Of a stretch of DNA of 50,073 nucleotides, positions 24,553 to 33,905 are shown piece after piece. Positions within the stretch are counted from its first letter, which is position 1; every line of letters begins with the position of its first letter. Made by a program: the position numbers and the translations under genes. The notes under the pieces were generated by a model, which saw nothing but the letters and a program-made list of their open reading frames with translations, was not told where the DNA came from and made no database searches. Where the stretch lies: NCBI GenBank assembly GCA_017619445.1, contig JAFZSI010000037.1, positions 1-50,073 of the forward strand. The letters are read 5' to 3'. The stretch is from Prevotella sp. GTDB lineage: Bacteria > Bacteroidota > Bacteroidia > Bacteroidales > Bacteroidaceae.

Positions 24553-25749
24553 TTATTTCTCTGCTTCAGCAGCCTTTGTGCGCGGGTCGTTCTCGCCATA
24601 CAGGTTATAGTAGGCGTTGTAACGGTTGTAACCCCAGTTGCTTGTGTTCTTGTCTGGGTCAAGCTCCTTAGCCATGTCGAAGTATTTAATGGCCTCAGTA
24701 TAAACCTCGTTACGCTTTGCCTTGTCGGCAATGTCCTGTGCCTGAATGCTCAAGCCAGTAGCGAGATAAGTAACAATGAGTGCGTTGTCTGGTTTCAGCT
24801 CAAAAGCCCTTCTCAGCATAGAAACAGCCTCGGCGGGTTTGTCGTTGAGCAGGTTGATGCCCTTGTCAGCCAAAGCAACGAAGTTGTTGGGATCCTTAGC
24901 CAGCGCATCGTCGAGCACCTTCAGCGCAGCCTCTTTCTCACCCATCATGTTGTGCATGTTGTAGATGCGCTCCAGCAGGGCATTGTTCTGCGGGTGCTCG
25001 GCATAGAGCTGCTCCAGGTTCTTCAGGAATGTCAGCGAGTCGGTCTTTGTCTTGAGGTCATCGCCCAAGATGGCAACCTTCAGGTTCAGAGCGTTCTCAA
25101 ACTCCTCAGGATCCTTCATGGCAATCTCAGTGTATTTCAAAGCCTTGTCCATTTCTTTGTCCTGATAGCAGAATACACCGGTGAATCTTGCCACCTGTGC
25201 GAAGAAAGGCTGCTGCTTTGTACGGTCGCACTCAGCAAAGAGCGAAGCAGCGTCAGAATCAACGAATGCGCTCCAGAACTTCTTGGCGTCAGCGTGGTTC
25301 TGTGCGGTCAGAGCATCCTGTCCTGCATTGACAAGCTGCAGGCGCACGGGCCAAACGCGCGTGCTGTTGTTCTTGGCAAACTTAGGTGCAACCTTTCCTT
25401 TCTCGTTAGGCATCTGGTCGTACTTGTCGCACTCAACGGCAGCCTTAACGGCATTCAGAGCGGCCAGGTTCATGCCTTCTATGTCAACAGGCTTGTTTTC
25501 CTTCATCACCTGATTCTGTGTCTGGGTAGCACTTTCTTTATTGTACTTATCCAGAGCCAGGTCAACGAGTTTGTTGTATGCCTTTGCTTTTTCAGCGGCA
25601 TCTGTCAGTTCGTTGAGCGAACTATTCAGCATCGATTCAGCCTCCGCATAGGTTTTGGCTTTCAAAATGTTCTTCAGCGCAGGGCTGTCGCCTGCAAATG
25701 CACAAGTGGCACCCAGTACCAACAAGGCAATCAAAGTGAATTTTTTCAT
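24553..25749 (-). CDS. Exported TPR protein 3
   Basis: The 398-aa protein has a signal peptide (LLVLGATCAFAG) and TPRs from about residue 165, e.g. FCYQDKEMDKALKYTEIAMK, MMGEKEAALKVLDDALAKDP, LLNDKPAEAVSMLRRAFELK and EAIKYFDMAKELDP. The last segment NWGYNRYNAYYNLYGE resembles the corresponding NWAKPLYQAYYHLGEK of TPR protein 2, direct support for paralogy. It starts 68 bp after the gyrA stop on the same strand and could be transcribed with it. Function unknown; likely periplasmic. Confidence 0.85.
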   Translation of the reverse strand: MKKFTLIALLVLGATCAFAGDSPALKNILKAKTYAEAESMLNSSLNELTDAAEKAKAYNKLVDLALDKYNKESATQTQNQVMKENKPVDIEGMNLAALNAVKAAVECDKYDQMPNEKGKVAPKFAKNNSTRVWPVRLQLVNAGQDALTAQNHADAKKFWSAFVDSDAASLFAECDRTKQQPFFAQVARFTGVFCYQDKEMDKALKYTEIAMKDPEEFENALNLKVAILGDDLKTKTDSLTFLKNLEQLYAEHPQNNALLERIYNMHNMMGEKEAALKVLDDALAKDPNNFVALADKGINLLNDKPAEAVSMLRRAFELKPDNALIVTYLATGLSIQAQDIADKAKRNEVYTEAIKYFDMAKELDPDKNTSNWGYNRYNAYYNLYGENDPRTKAAEAEK

Positions 25750-25817
25750 TTGCTTTTGAATTAAAAGGTTATTCTAAAATGTTTATAATCAGTTGTTTGA
25801 TTTGGTTGTTTATATCG

Positions 25818-28484
25818 TTATGATTCTACGGGTTCGTCGTCAACCTCCAGTTCGATGTCGTCGATTTCCAATTCCTCAATCGGTTCATCGTCAACAACAA
25901 CATTCTCTTCGCCATTATCTGCGGGCTGTGAGTCAGAACGGAACTCGTCGGCTTTTTTCTGCCATTGGGCGCGGCTTTCCTCCTCAACAGTTGCCTCAAG
26001 TTCGCTGCTCATCACCTTGCATACGCTTGCAATGACATCGTTCTTCTTAGCGAGGTTAATGAGACGCACACCCTGCGTGGCACGGCCCATGACACGGCAG
26101 TCGGCCACAGCCAGACGGATGGCAATGCCGCTCTTGTTGATAATCATCAGGTCGTTCTGGTCAGTAACAACCTTGATGGCCACCAGGCGGCCGGTCTTTT
26201 CGGTAATGTTCAGCGTCTTCACGCCCTTGGCACCGCGGTTGGTTTTGCGGTAGTCCTCAACCTCCGAGCGTTTGCCATAGCCTTCCTCGCTCACCACCAT
26301 GATGGTTTCCTCGTCGGGACGGTTCACCGCCACCATGCCTACCACGGCGTCGTCGCCTCCGTCAAGCTGCATACCACGCACGCCCGTTGCCACACGGCCC
26401 ATGGCGCGCACGGTGTGTTCGTTGAATCTTACGGCTCGTCCGTTGCGGTTGGCCATGATGAGTTCGTTCTCGCCATTGGTCAGACGCACGTCAACCACCT
26501 CGTCACCTTCCAGGATGTTGATGGCAATCACTCCGTTGGCCCGGGGACGGCTGTAGGCTTCGAGACAAGTCTTCTTCACAATACCGTTCTTTGTTGCGAA
26601 CACGATGTAGTGTGAGTTGATGAACTCCTGGTCGTTCAGTCCCTGTCCACGCAGCCTCAGGATGTTGTTCACCGAGTCATCGCTGTCAATGTTGAGCATG
26701 TTCTGAATGGCTCTTCCCTTCGAGTTCTTGTCGCCCTCGGGAATCTCATAGCACTTCAACCAGTAGCAGCGTCCCTTGCGTGTGAAGAACAGCATGGTCT
26801 GATGCATCGTGGCCGGATAGATGAACTCCGTAAAGTCCTGGTCGCGCGTCTTGGCGGCCTTGGCTCCCACTCCACCACGGGCCTGCTCGCGGAACTCGCT
26901 GAGCGGCGTGCGTTTGATGTAGCCTAAGTGACTTACGGTAATCACAACGGGGTCGTTGGGATAGAAGTCCTCGGGATTGAACTCCTCGCTCGAATATTTG
27001 ATTTCTGTGCGTCGTTCGTCACCATATTTCTCTTTCACCTCCTGCAGCTCGTCCTTCATCACCTGCTTGCAACGCTCGGGATTGTCGAGAATCTCCTGCA
27101 AGTCGGCAATAAGCTTCTGCAGGTCGTCGTACTCCTGATGCAGCTGGTCAACGCGCAGTCCTGTGAGCTGGCTCAAACGCATATCCACAATGGCTTTCGA
27201 CTGCAGTTCGTCCAGATTGAACCGGCTTTCCAAATTGCGCTGAGCCTCGGTAGGAGTCTTTGAGTTGCGGATGATGTGCACCACCTCGTCAATGTTGTTC
27301 ACCGCAATGATAAGGCCCTCCAGAATGTGCGCCCTTTCCTGTGCCTTGCGCTGGTCGTAGCGGGTGCGGCGGATGGTCACGTCGTGACGGTGTTCCACAA
27401 AGTACTTCACGCACTCCTTCAGTGTCAGCAAGCGTGGACGTCCTTTCACCAATGCGATGCAGTTCACGGAGAACGAACTTTGCAGTGCGGTCATCTTGAA
27501 CAGTTTGTTCAGAATGACGTTGGCGTTGGCATCACGTTTCACGTCGATGACGATACGCATGCCCTGACGGCCGCTCTCGTCGTTGGCATTGCTGATGCCG
27601 TCCAACTTTCCGTCTTTCACGAGGTCGGCAATATACTCAATCAGCTGAGCCTTGTTCACGCCGTAGGGAATCTCCGTCACCACAATCTTGTCGTGCGTCT
27701 CGTGGCTTTCAATCTCAGCCTTGGCGCGCATCACAATGCGTCCGCGGCCCGTCTCGTAAGCGTCCTTCACACCCTGAATGCCATAGATGTATGCACCTGT
27801 TGGGAAGTCAGGAGCCTTGATATACTGCATCAGACCCTCGGTGTCGATGTCGGGGTTGTCGATATAGGCACAGCAGCCGTCAATCACCTCACCCAGGTTG
27901 TGCGTCGGAATGTTCGTGGCCATACCCACGGCAATGCCGTTGCCGCCGTTCACCAGCAGGTTGGGCACCTTCGTAGGCATAACAGTGGGCTCTTGCAGCG
28001 AGTCGTCGAAGTTGGGAGCCATGTCCACCGTGTCCTTCTCCAAGTCGTCCATGATGTGCTCACCCATCTTCGAGAGGCGGCACTCTGTGTATCGCATGGC
28101 GGCTGCTGAGTCGCCGTCAACACTACCAAAGTTTCCCTGGCCATCCACAAGCGTGTAGCGCATGTTCCAGTCCTGCGCCATGCGAACCAAAGCTCCATAA
28201 ACAGAGCTGTCGCCGTGGGGATGGTACTTACCCAGCACCTCGCCCACCACGCGGGCGCATTTCTTGTAAGGTTTGTCACTTGTGTTTCCGATGCCTGCCA
28301 TGCCGTAGAGAATACGGCGGTGCACAGGCTTAAATCCGTCGCGCACGTCGGGCAGCGCACGGGCCACAATCACCGACATGGAGTAGTCGATGTACGAGGA
28401 TTTCATTTCCTCCTCGATGTTGATTCTGATGATTCTGTCATTGTCAACGGTCAAACCGTTGTCGAATGTTTGATTCTCGTCCAT
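25818..28484 (-). CDS. gyrA: DNA gyrase subunit A
   Basis: The 888-aa protein is the breakage-reunion subunit of gyrase. The catalytic Tyr is Tyr132 in [10 protein letters not shown]. The quinolone region reads [19 protein letters not shown]: the position equal to E. coli Ser83 is Ser93, but the Asp87 position is Gly97. The C-terminal beta-pinwheel opens with a GyrA-box-like [11 protein letters not shown], and the protein ends in a very acidic tail (residues about 855-885). The box and tail favour GyrA over ParC. ATG 28484 gives the usual N-terminal extension before [14 protein letters not shown]. The leader is about 110 nt from the -7 element at 28599-28606. Confidence 0.95.
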   Translation of the reverse strand: MDENQTFDNGLTVDNDRIIRINIEEEMKSSYIDYSMSVIVARALPDVRDGFKPVHRRILYGMAGIGNTSDKPYKKCARVVGEVLGKYHPHGDSSVYGALVRMAQDWNMRYTLVDGQGNFGSVDGDSAAAMRYTECRLSKMGEHIMDDLEKDTVDMAPNFDDSLQEPTVMPTKVPNLLVNGGNGIAVGMATNIPTHNLGEVIDGCCAYIDNPDIDTEGLMQYIKAPDFPTGAYIYGIQGVKDAYETGRGRIVMRAKAEIESHETHDKIVVTEIPYGVNKAQLIEYIADLVKDGKLDGISNANDESGRQGMRIVIDVKRDANANVILNKLFKMTALQSSFSVNCIALVKGRPRLLTLKECVKYFVEHRHDVTIRRTRYDQRKAQERAHILEGLIIAVNNIDEVVHIIRNSKTPTEAQRNLESRFNLDELQSKAIVDMRLSQLTGLRVDQLHQEYDDLQKLIADLQEILDNPERCKQVMKDELQEVKEKYGDERRTEIKYSSEEFNPEDFYPNDPVVITVSHLGYIKRTPLSEFREQARGGVGAKAAKTRDQDFTEFIYPATMHQTMLFFTRKGRCYWLKCYEIPEGDKNSKGRAIQNMLNIDSDDSVNNILRLRGQGLNDQEFINSHYIVFATKNGIVKKTCLEAYSRPRANGVIAINILEGDEVVDVRLTNGENELIMANRNGRAVRFNEHTVRAMGRVATGVRGMQLDGGDDAVVGMVAVNRPDEETIMVVSEEGYGKRSEVEDYRKTNRGAKGVKTLNITEKTGRLVAIKVVTDQNDLMIINKSGIAIRLAVADCRVMGRATQGVRLINLAKKNDVIASVCKVMSSELEATVEEESRAQWQKKADEFRSDSQPADNGEENVVVDDEPIEELEIDDIELEVDDEPVES

Positions 28485-28598
28485 TTATCTGTTTTTTCTT
28501 CTGTTATTTAGTTACCGTTCTGTTACCGATAATCTGTGAAAATCGCATCAGAGGCCCTTTATTTGCGTTCTAAGACGTTTTGGCCCTCTAACAAGTTA

Positions 28599-28606
28599 CA
28601 AAATTA
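28599..28606 (-). promoter_or_regulatory. -7 element for gyrA
   Basis: TAATTTTG on the minus strand, with TTTC (not TTTG) 19 bp upstream. The predicted leader of about 110 nt contains an imperfect AGAGGCCC/GGCCCTCT hairpin. Confidence 0.6.
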
Positions 28607-28718
28607 CACAATTTTTTACAGCCGTGAAAATGTTTTCAACGAATTTTCACCACTCCAAGCCAAAATTATAGTTTATTCACGGTGCATTTCACGGGTGCAA
28701 GGACTAACATCTGCCAGC

Positions 28719-28845
28719 CGATACTCGGCTTTACATCCAAATTCTATAGAAAATTTGGACGTAAAGCAATGGATTGTGTTCATAAAGCGGCACTTTGGAA
28801 AAACAACGTAGGGAGTGGTTTTTCCAAAGTGACGCTTTAAGACAA
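28719..28845 (+). repeat. 21/22-bp modular repeat, copy 4
   Basis: Unit at 28719, core at 28740 (AATTCTATAGAAAATT form), then units at 28762 (TAAAGC), 28783 (TAAAGC), 28804 (CAACGT) and 28825 (CAAAGT). The units at 28783-28825 build a hairpin: arms 28787-28804 and 28818-28835, one mismatch in 18, 13-nt loop. The same hairpin occurs in copy 5 with a compensatory change. Confidence 0.92.
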
Positions 28846-28870
28846 AGATTTCCAACTTATATGATTCACG

Positions 28871-29014
28871 GGAGTTATCTGGAGGAGTGCCTTGAGCAAA
28901 GCGAAAAATATGAATTCCGAATTCATTGTGAGTTAACAGTAGTTAGCAGATTACTTAAGACCGCGATAACTTCAGTTTTTTCGCTCTGCTCAAGGCACTC
29001 CTCCCGATAACTCC
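28871..29014. repeat. Long inverted repeat, 38-bp arms (GGAGTTATC class)
   Basis: Arms 28871-28908 and 28977-29014 match at 36 of 38 positions and start GGAGTTATC; the 68-bp centre contains ATGAATTC-C-GAATTCAT (28910-28926) and more GAGTTAAC/AGTTAGC words. It begins 15 bp beyond the stop of the 51-aa HlyD-like stub. Confidence 0.88.
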
Positions 29015-29028
29015 ATGAATAATTCAGG

Positions 29029-29184
29029 CTATAGAAACCTGACATACCACCAGACAGCAGCTACAGCCAACAGCGTATATAACACCGCCAACACTATGGT
29101 GCTGACCAGTATCAGTGAGCGCGGCATCTTGCCGACAATGCGTTTCACTTTCTCGCTTCTTAACTCTATCTTATCCTGATTCAT
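29029..29184 (-). pseudogene. 51-aa HlyD-like N-terminal stub (small membrane protein or remnant)
   Basis: The ORF encodes 51 residues, MNQDKIELRSEKVKRIVGKM first, then a single hydrophobic helix (LILVSTIVLAVLYTLLAVAA) and the end VWWYVRFL. The phrase IELRSEKVKRIVGKMP followed by one helix closely matches how HlyD-family membrane fusion proteins of Bacteroidetes begin, before their periplasmic coiled coil. Here the frame stops straight after the helix. Its place downstream of a C39-peptidase ABC exporter, where an HlyD gene is expected, supports a truncated fusion-protein gene. Short repeats lie on both sides (29207-29357 and 28871-29014), as would be expected after a repeat-linked deletion. 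A genuine small protein cannot be excluded. Confidence 0.6.
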
Positions 29185-29206
29185 AATGTATTGATATATA
29201 TTTGGG

Positions 29207-29357
29207 GGAGTTATCGGGAGTTAGCAGGAGTTAGCTGACAAATCCGCGATTAAGCGAGAGTCAACCAAGCTTGCTTGGAGTTGGCCGAGCGGGAACGGAT
29301 TATCAAAATGCTTTTTCTCTCCTAACTCCTAACTCCTCTCTCCTAACTCCTTCCCTA
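29207..29357. repeat. GGAGTTATC/GGAGTTAGC and CTAACTCCT word repeats
   Basis: From 29207 the words GGAGTTATC, GGGAGTTAGC, AGGAGTTAGC are followed by CTGACAAATCCGCG, a phrase echoed near 49822 as CTGACGAATCTGTG. A CCAAGC/GCTTGG dyad and then four CTAACTCCT-type words (about 29320-29352) fill the rest of the gap between the stub and the exporter gene. Confidence 0.8.
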
Positions 29358-31592
29358 CTTCCCAAGCTCCAGCTGGTTACGCACAAGACGATAATACACT
29401 CCGCGCTTGGCAGTCAGATTGTCATGCGTGCCTGTTTCTGCCACACGTCCATGGTCAAGAACAACAATCTGATCGGCATCTCGCACCGTACTCAGACGAT
29501 GAGCCACCACAACCACTGTGCGACCACGGTAGAACTCTTCCAAATGCTCTACAATCATACGCTCGTTGGTGGCATCCAATGAGTTTGTGGCCTCATCAAG
29601 GAAGATAAACTCTGGCTGCTTATAAACAGCACGGGCAATCAGTATGCGCTGTTTCTGACCTTGACTCAGCCCCACACCGTCGCGTCCGATCTTCGTATTG
29701 AATTTCAACGGCAGACTCATGACAAAATCCCTGATGCAAGCCATCTCCGCAGCGCGCTCCAGTCGTTCTGTGTCAATCTCACCGTCATCCACGGCAATGT
29801 TGCGGGCGATGGACTCTGAGAAAATCACTCCGTCCTGCATCACCACACCGCATCGGCTACGCCACTCGCGCAGGTTCATCGTGCTGATACCGCACCCGTC
29901 GATGGTGAGCGTTCCTTTGTTCACAGGATAGAAGCCCAGCATCAACTTCACGAGTGTCGTTTTTCCGCTGCCCGACGCACCCACAATGGCCGTCACCTTA
30001 CCATGAGGAATATTGATACAGATGTCCTCAACCGTGTAGCGAGGGTTGTGATAGTCATATTTGAAGCTAACGCTATAGAACATGATGCCCTGTTTCCTTG
30101 AACTTTGAGCATTGAGCATTGAACTTTGAACTTTAGCAGCCCCCTCCGGGGCAGAAAGAGGAGCTTTCCCCTCCTCCTCCATCTGGTGAATCTCGCCGAT
30201 GCGATCCAAACTTATACGCACATCCTGCAGACTGTAGAGCATGCCCATGAGCTGCTCTACGGGTCCGTTCAGCTGGCCGATGATATACTGCACGGCCAGC
30301 ATCATGCCCAGCGTCATGGAGCCATGAATCACTGCCGCTGCCGCAATGACCGTCACCACGATGTTCTTCGTCTCGTTGAGCAGCACACTGCCCGCCTCCT
30401 GCATCTGCTGTAGCTTCAGGCTTTTCATCTGAACCCCGAACAAATCAGCCTGCACATCCTCCCATTCCCAGCGGCGGCGGCACTCGCATCCTTGCAGCTT
30501 TATCTCCTGCATCGACGTGAGTAGCTCGTATGTCTTGTTGCTGTTTATGGCCTGCCGTTCAAACAACTCGTAGTCAAGCACCTTACGGCGGCTTAGGAAT
30601 ATCGTCATCCACGCGCCATACAGCAGGCTTCCCGCCATGAACGCCACAAACACCAGCCAGTTATACACCAGCAGCACCACACCGAATACCACGAAACTCA
30701 CCATTGAGAACGTCAGGCTCAGTGTCTGCGACGTAATGAAGTGCTCCACACGCCCATGGTCACCCATGCGCTGCATCAGGTCACCCATCAGCTTCGTGTC
30801 GAAAAACGCCATGGGCAGCCGCATCAGCTTGATGAAGAAGTCGCTCAGCAGCGATATGTTGATGCGCATGGAAATGTGCAACAGCAGCCAGCTGCGGATG
30901 AAGCCCACCATAGTGCGGCTTACCGTGAGCACCAGCTGTCCTATGAGCACTAACCAGATGAAACCGATGTCCTTCTGCTTGATGCCAACATCCACAATGG
31001 CCTGAGTGAGGAACGGCAGCACTAACTGCAACAGGCTGCCTAAAAGCAGCCCCAGGGCAATATGAACGAAATACTTGCGATACTGACGGATATAACCCAA
31101 CAGAAAACGGAAGCCAAAGTGTCCTCCATCACTCTTAACACCTAACCCCTCACTCCTCACTGCTAATTCCGAGGGTTTCTCTATAAGCATGACGATGCCC
31201 AGATCCTTACCGTCCTGGCAGGTGCTGAGCCAGTGGCGTGCAAACTCCTCGCGGCTGTAGCATATACGACCCCTACCCGGATCTGCCACATAGTAGCGAC
31301 CACGCCGCACACGGTAGAGCACCACAAAGTGATTCTGGTTCCAGTGCAGGATGCAGGGCAGCTGAATATTCCCAAGCTCATCAAGGCTCATGCGTCCGCT
31401 CACGGTGCGCAAGCCTAATTCCTCCGCAGCATCGCTGATGCCCTTCAGCGAAACGCCATCCACCGTGGCATGGCACAGCCGCTCAACGTCACCCGCGGCA
31501 ACCTCAAGCCCATAATACGCACATACCATCTGCAGGCAGGCCACGCCGCACTGCATGGAATCATGCTGACGACGTAAGGGGAATTTCTTCAT
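29355..31592 (-). CDS. Peptidase-containing ABC exporter (C39, bacteriocin-type)
   Basis: The 745-aa protein is a one-chain PCAT: N-terminal C39 cysteine peptidase with the full catalytic set (Gln9 and Cys15 in QHDSMQCGVACL, His88 in NQNHFVVL, Asp104 in VADPGRG), a six-helix ABC membrane domain (about 170-460), and a nucleotide-binding domain with Walker A GASGSGKTT (about 540), signature LSQGQKQRILIARAVY and Walker B FIFLDEAT. Such exporters cut double-glycine leaders and export the peptide. No leader-bearing substrate is recognisable nearby. Both interdomain linkers (about residues 141-154 and 487-499) are encoded by short degenerate DNA repeats. It lies 18 bp after the outer-membrane barrel gene, in one operon with it. 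Confidence 0.95.
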   Translation of the reverse strand: MKKFPLRRQHDSMQCGVACLQMVCAYYGLEVAAGDVERLCHATVDGVSLKGISDAAEELGLRTVSGRMSLDELGNIQLPCILHWNQNHFVVLYRVRRGRYYVADPGRGRICYSREEFARHWLSTCQDGKDLGIVMLIEKPSELAVRSEGLGVKSDGGHFGFRFLLGYIRQYRKYFVHIALGLLLGSLLQLVLPFLTQAIVDVGIKQKDIGFIWLVLIGQLVLTVSRTMVGFIRSWLLLHISMRINISLLSDFFIKLMRLPMAFFDTKLMGDLMQRMGDHGRVEHFITSQTLSLTFSMVSFVVFGVVLLVYNWLVFVAFMAGSLLYGAWMTIFLSRRKVLDYELFERQAINSNKTYELLTSMQEIKLQGCECRRRWEWEDVQADLFGVQMKSLKLQQMQEAGSVLLNETKNIVVTVIAAAAVIHGSMTLGMMLAVQYIIGQLNGPVEQLMGMLYSLQDVRISLDRIGEIHQMEEEGKAPLSAPEGAAKVQSSMLNAQSSRKQGIMFYSVSFKYDYHNPRYTVEDICINIPHGKVTAIVGASGSGKTTLVKLMLGFYPVNKGTLTIDGCGISTMNLREWRSRCGVVMQDGVIFSESIARNIAVDDGEIDTERLERAAEMACIRDFVMSLPLKFNTKIGRDGVGLSQGQKQRILIARAVYKQPEFIFLDEATNSLDATNERMIVEHLEEFYRGRTVVVVAHRLSTVRDADQIVVLDHGRVAETGTHDNLTAKRGVYYRLVRNQLELGK
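30098..30134. repeat. Short-word repeat inside the exporter gene (linker before the NBD)
   Basis: Words TTGAACTTTGAGCATTGAG and TTGAACTTTGAAC run in tandem and encode the VQSSMLNAQSS linker between the membrane and nucleotide-binding domains. They are in frame and resemble the intergenic word repeats. Confidence 0.7.
31131..31170. repeat. Short-word repeat inside the exporter gene (linker after the C39 domain)
   Basis: ACACCTAACCCCTCACTCC and related words encode the LAVRSEGLGVKSDGG linker between the peptidase and membrane domains. Confidence 0.55.
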
Positions 31593-31610
31593 ATTACAGC
31601 CTGTTTTTTT

Positions 31611-33905
31611 TTACAGCTTTATGCCCTGTTCCGAGCCATGCAGCACATTGCCCAGCTTGATTTGTTGCTTGGGATTCCTGCGGAGGGTATAGCGCACGGT
31701 TACCCACGGACTCCAGCATTTCAACTGCTCCTGATGCGTACACGACGACCAGGTGTCTGTACGGACTGTTGTCTCTGTCACATTACCGAACAAATAATCA
31801 ACGTTTACTCCAAGGTACAATTCACGGGTGGCCTGCCAGCCTGCTGCCACCCTTGAAATCAAAGGTCTTTTATATGACAAACTGGATATGGCCGTGTAGC
31901 TGTAGTCTTTCAGTTGGAACAATGAGCTTAATTCCCATTTCTTCAGATTCAGACTACCGCCAAGACTGACAGAATTGCTGTGTTTCGCCGTCTGGTCCTC
32001 AAAGAAGTCCAAGGAATGGCTGTAGCTCAGGTAAACAGCCCCTAAGCCCTTTGCCAGACTGTAGTTTATGCCTGTACTCAGCAGGTTCAGCCTTGCGTAT
32101 TTTCCCGCATTCCTGTATGTCCTTATTAATATGCCATTATCAACATATCCATGGCTTTCTATCATATCTGTGTAAAAAGAGCAGCTCGTTCCGGCGCTGA
32201 AACCCAGGCGATTTGCATAAAGGCGGTAAACACAGCTTATGTCACGGAGGATAATGGGTTTTAAGTCAGGATTGCCCCTTATGACAACCAACGGGTCGGT
32301 TGAAGTGTTAAAGGGGTTCAGCTGGCCGACAGATGGCGAGGTGTTTGTCCGCGTGTAGCTTAGGCGGAAAGACTGAAGCGGGTTGAAAGAATAATTCATA
32401 CTAAGCGAGACATGGGGCCTTGCATAGCTGCTGTTTTTGTCACCGGCTGTGAGCCACGTCCCCTTTATGCCGGCAGACGCCATGAAGCGCATTCGATTCC
32501 ACTGGCCGCTATACGAGGCATAAGCATACTCCTGCCACTCCTTGTGGTCAAACGGCGGCTGCAACACCGTCGTTAATTCTATTCTGTCGATTGTCATTCT
32601 CGTGGAACTACCAACTCCTACGCTGCCTGTATCCCATTTATGGGAGTAGTCAACGTCCAACGAGCCCGAACTGCGGTGGTTTCTGAAACGCATGTCTGCC
32701 AGCGATGACAACAGGTCCGCATCAGTATATGACTCCTCTGTTTTCCCTTCCAGTTTGTTTTCATTCCGGTTATAATACATTTTTATTTCCAGGCTTCTGT
32801 CCTGTTTTATATCATGCCTGTAATACGCGCTGAAAGTGAGCACAGAATATTTATTCTTGTGATTCGTCATATATGAAAACGGGCGGATGGCATCTTCTTG
32901 AAAAAAGCCGTTTCCCCAGCCCTTTGACCTGTCGCTCGATAATGTCAGACTCGTCTCTGCGGCAAAATAGTCATTATCATTGGGGGTCCACTTCAGCATC
33001 AGTTCGCCATAACCGGTTTCACCGTCATTCCGCAATCTGCCCTCATTGCGCTTGTAATAAAGCTCATCCTTTTGCCAGGAAGAAATGCTGAAATCCTTAT
33101 GATGGAGGAAAACGCAGGAAAAGTCCCCATACAAAGACAGTTTAGGATTGCCTGTCTCAAAGCTCACGTTCTCTTTGCCCTGATGCACGGGTATATACTG
33201 TCCTGAGTTCAGCTCTACCCATTTATAAGCCTTCCGCTTCTTTTTCAGCCTGATGTTCAGAATGTTTCTTACGTTATTATGGAGATAACGGGCATCGGCC
33301 ACGTCAATCACCTCTACCGACTCAATGTCTTTGGGATTGATGGGGGCAATCCCGGAGTTAACACTCTTCCCGTCAACCAGGACCAAGGGGGTAATGCCAT
33401 CCATAGTCTTTACACTCTGCTCAAGGCGGCTTACTCTCAGTACGGGTATCTCCTGCAATGCCTTGAACGGGTCACCACTGTTCTTCGCATATTTGGAAAG
33501 ATAAAAGATTTCCCCGTTGGCCGTATGCTTCACATGGTAGCTGCGGTCGCCCTCAACAACCACCTCTTCAAGCATCTGTGTGTCGTGGCGCAGCACAACG
33601 AGGTTCTCTCTCCTGCCTGATAACAGTACAGTGGCCGTGGTCATACCAATGTAACTTACCCTGCCCGTCACCTCAACAGAATCGCAGGCGATGGCGAACA
33701 CGCCCTCCTCGTCTGTAATGCCACCGCCTATCTGCGTGGAGTCTGTTTTGTTCAAAAGGGCAACGGTGGCGTAGGATACAGGATAGTCTTCCTCATCAAC
33801 CACCCTGCCCCTGATTTGTGACTGTGCAGACACTTTCATATTACCCCCGGCAATAAGCAGCAGCGTGACAAGGACTAAATAGGTGTAAGTATGATTTTTT
33901 TTCAT
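31611..33905 (-). CDS. Outer-membrane beta-barrel protein with carboxypeptidase-regulatory domain (copy B)
   Basis: The 764-aa protein has a signal peptide (ending near KVSAQS, residue 28), a carboxypeptidase-regulatory-like domain (about 30-110, IRGRVVDEEDYPVSYATVAL), a TonB-plug-like domain (about 125-225, EEVVVEGDRS, ALQEIPVLRVS, PLVLVDGKSV, PINPKDIESVEVIDVADARY), and a long beta-barrel to the end. It belongs with the TonB-receptor-like outer-membrane proteins of Bacteroidetes; no TonB box is obvious. It is a paralogue of copy A (33841-36231): the first 80 residues are nearly identical, the rest clearly diverged. Its first 65 bp overlap the 3' end of copy A in another frame. Likely role: outer-membrane partner of the exporter, by context only. 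Confidence 0.88.
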   Translation of the reverse strand: MKKNHTYTYLVLVTLLLIAGGNMKVSAQSQIRGRVVDEEDYPVSYATVALLNKTDSTQIGGGITDEEGVFAIACDSVEVTGRVSYIGMTTATVLLSGRRENLVVLRHDTQMLEEVVVEGDRSYHVKHTANGEIFYLSKYAKNSGDPFKALQEIPVLRVSRLEQSVKTMDGITPLVLVDGKSVNSGIAPINPKDIESVEVIDVADARYLHNNVRNILNIRLKKKRKAYKWVELNSGQYIPVHQGKENVSFETGNPKLSLYGDFSCVFLHHKDFSISSWQKDELYYKRNEGRLRNDGETGYGELMLKWTPNDNDYFAAETSLTLSSDRSKGWGNGFFQEDAIRPFSYMTNHKNKYSVLTFSAYYRHDIKQDRSLEIKMYYNRNENKLEGKTEESYTDADLLSSLADMRFRNHRSSGSLDVDYSHKWDTGSVGVGSSTRMTIDRIELTTVLQPPFDHKEWQEYAYASYSGQWNRMRFMASAGIKGTWLTAGDKNSSYARPHVSLSMNYSFNPLQSFRLSYTRTNTSPSVGQLNPFNTSTDPLVVIRGNPDLKPIILRDISCVYRLYANRLGFSAGTSCSFYTDMIESHGYVDNGILIRTYRNAGKYARLNLLSTGINYSLAKGLGAVYLSYSHSLDFFEDQTAKHSNSVSLGGSLNLKKWELSSLFQLKDYSYTAISSLSYKRPLISRVAAGWQATRELYLGVNVDYLFGNVTETTVRTDTWSSCTHQEQLKCWSPWVTVRYTLRRNPKQQIKLGNVLHGSEQGIKL

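Noticed and set aside
27276-28109. 277-aa plus-strand ORF opposite gyrA
   Set aside because: Antisense shadow of a strongly conserved gene; His/Val-rich composition without a recognisable domain.
28795-29010. 71-aa ORF across the inverted repeat near 28.9 kb
   Set aside because: It is formed by the two arms of the 38-bp inverted repeat and has no start context, domain or plausible neighbour.
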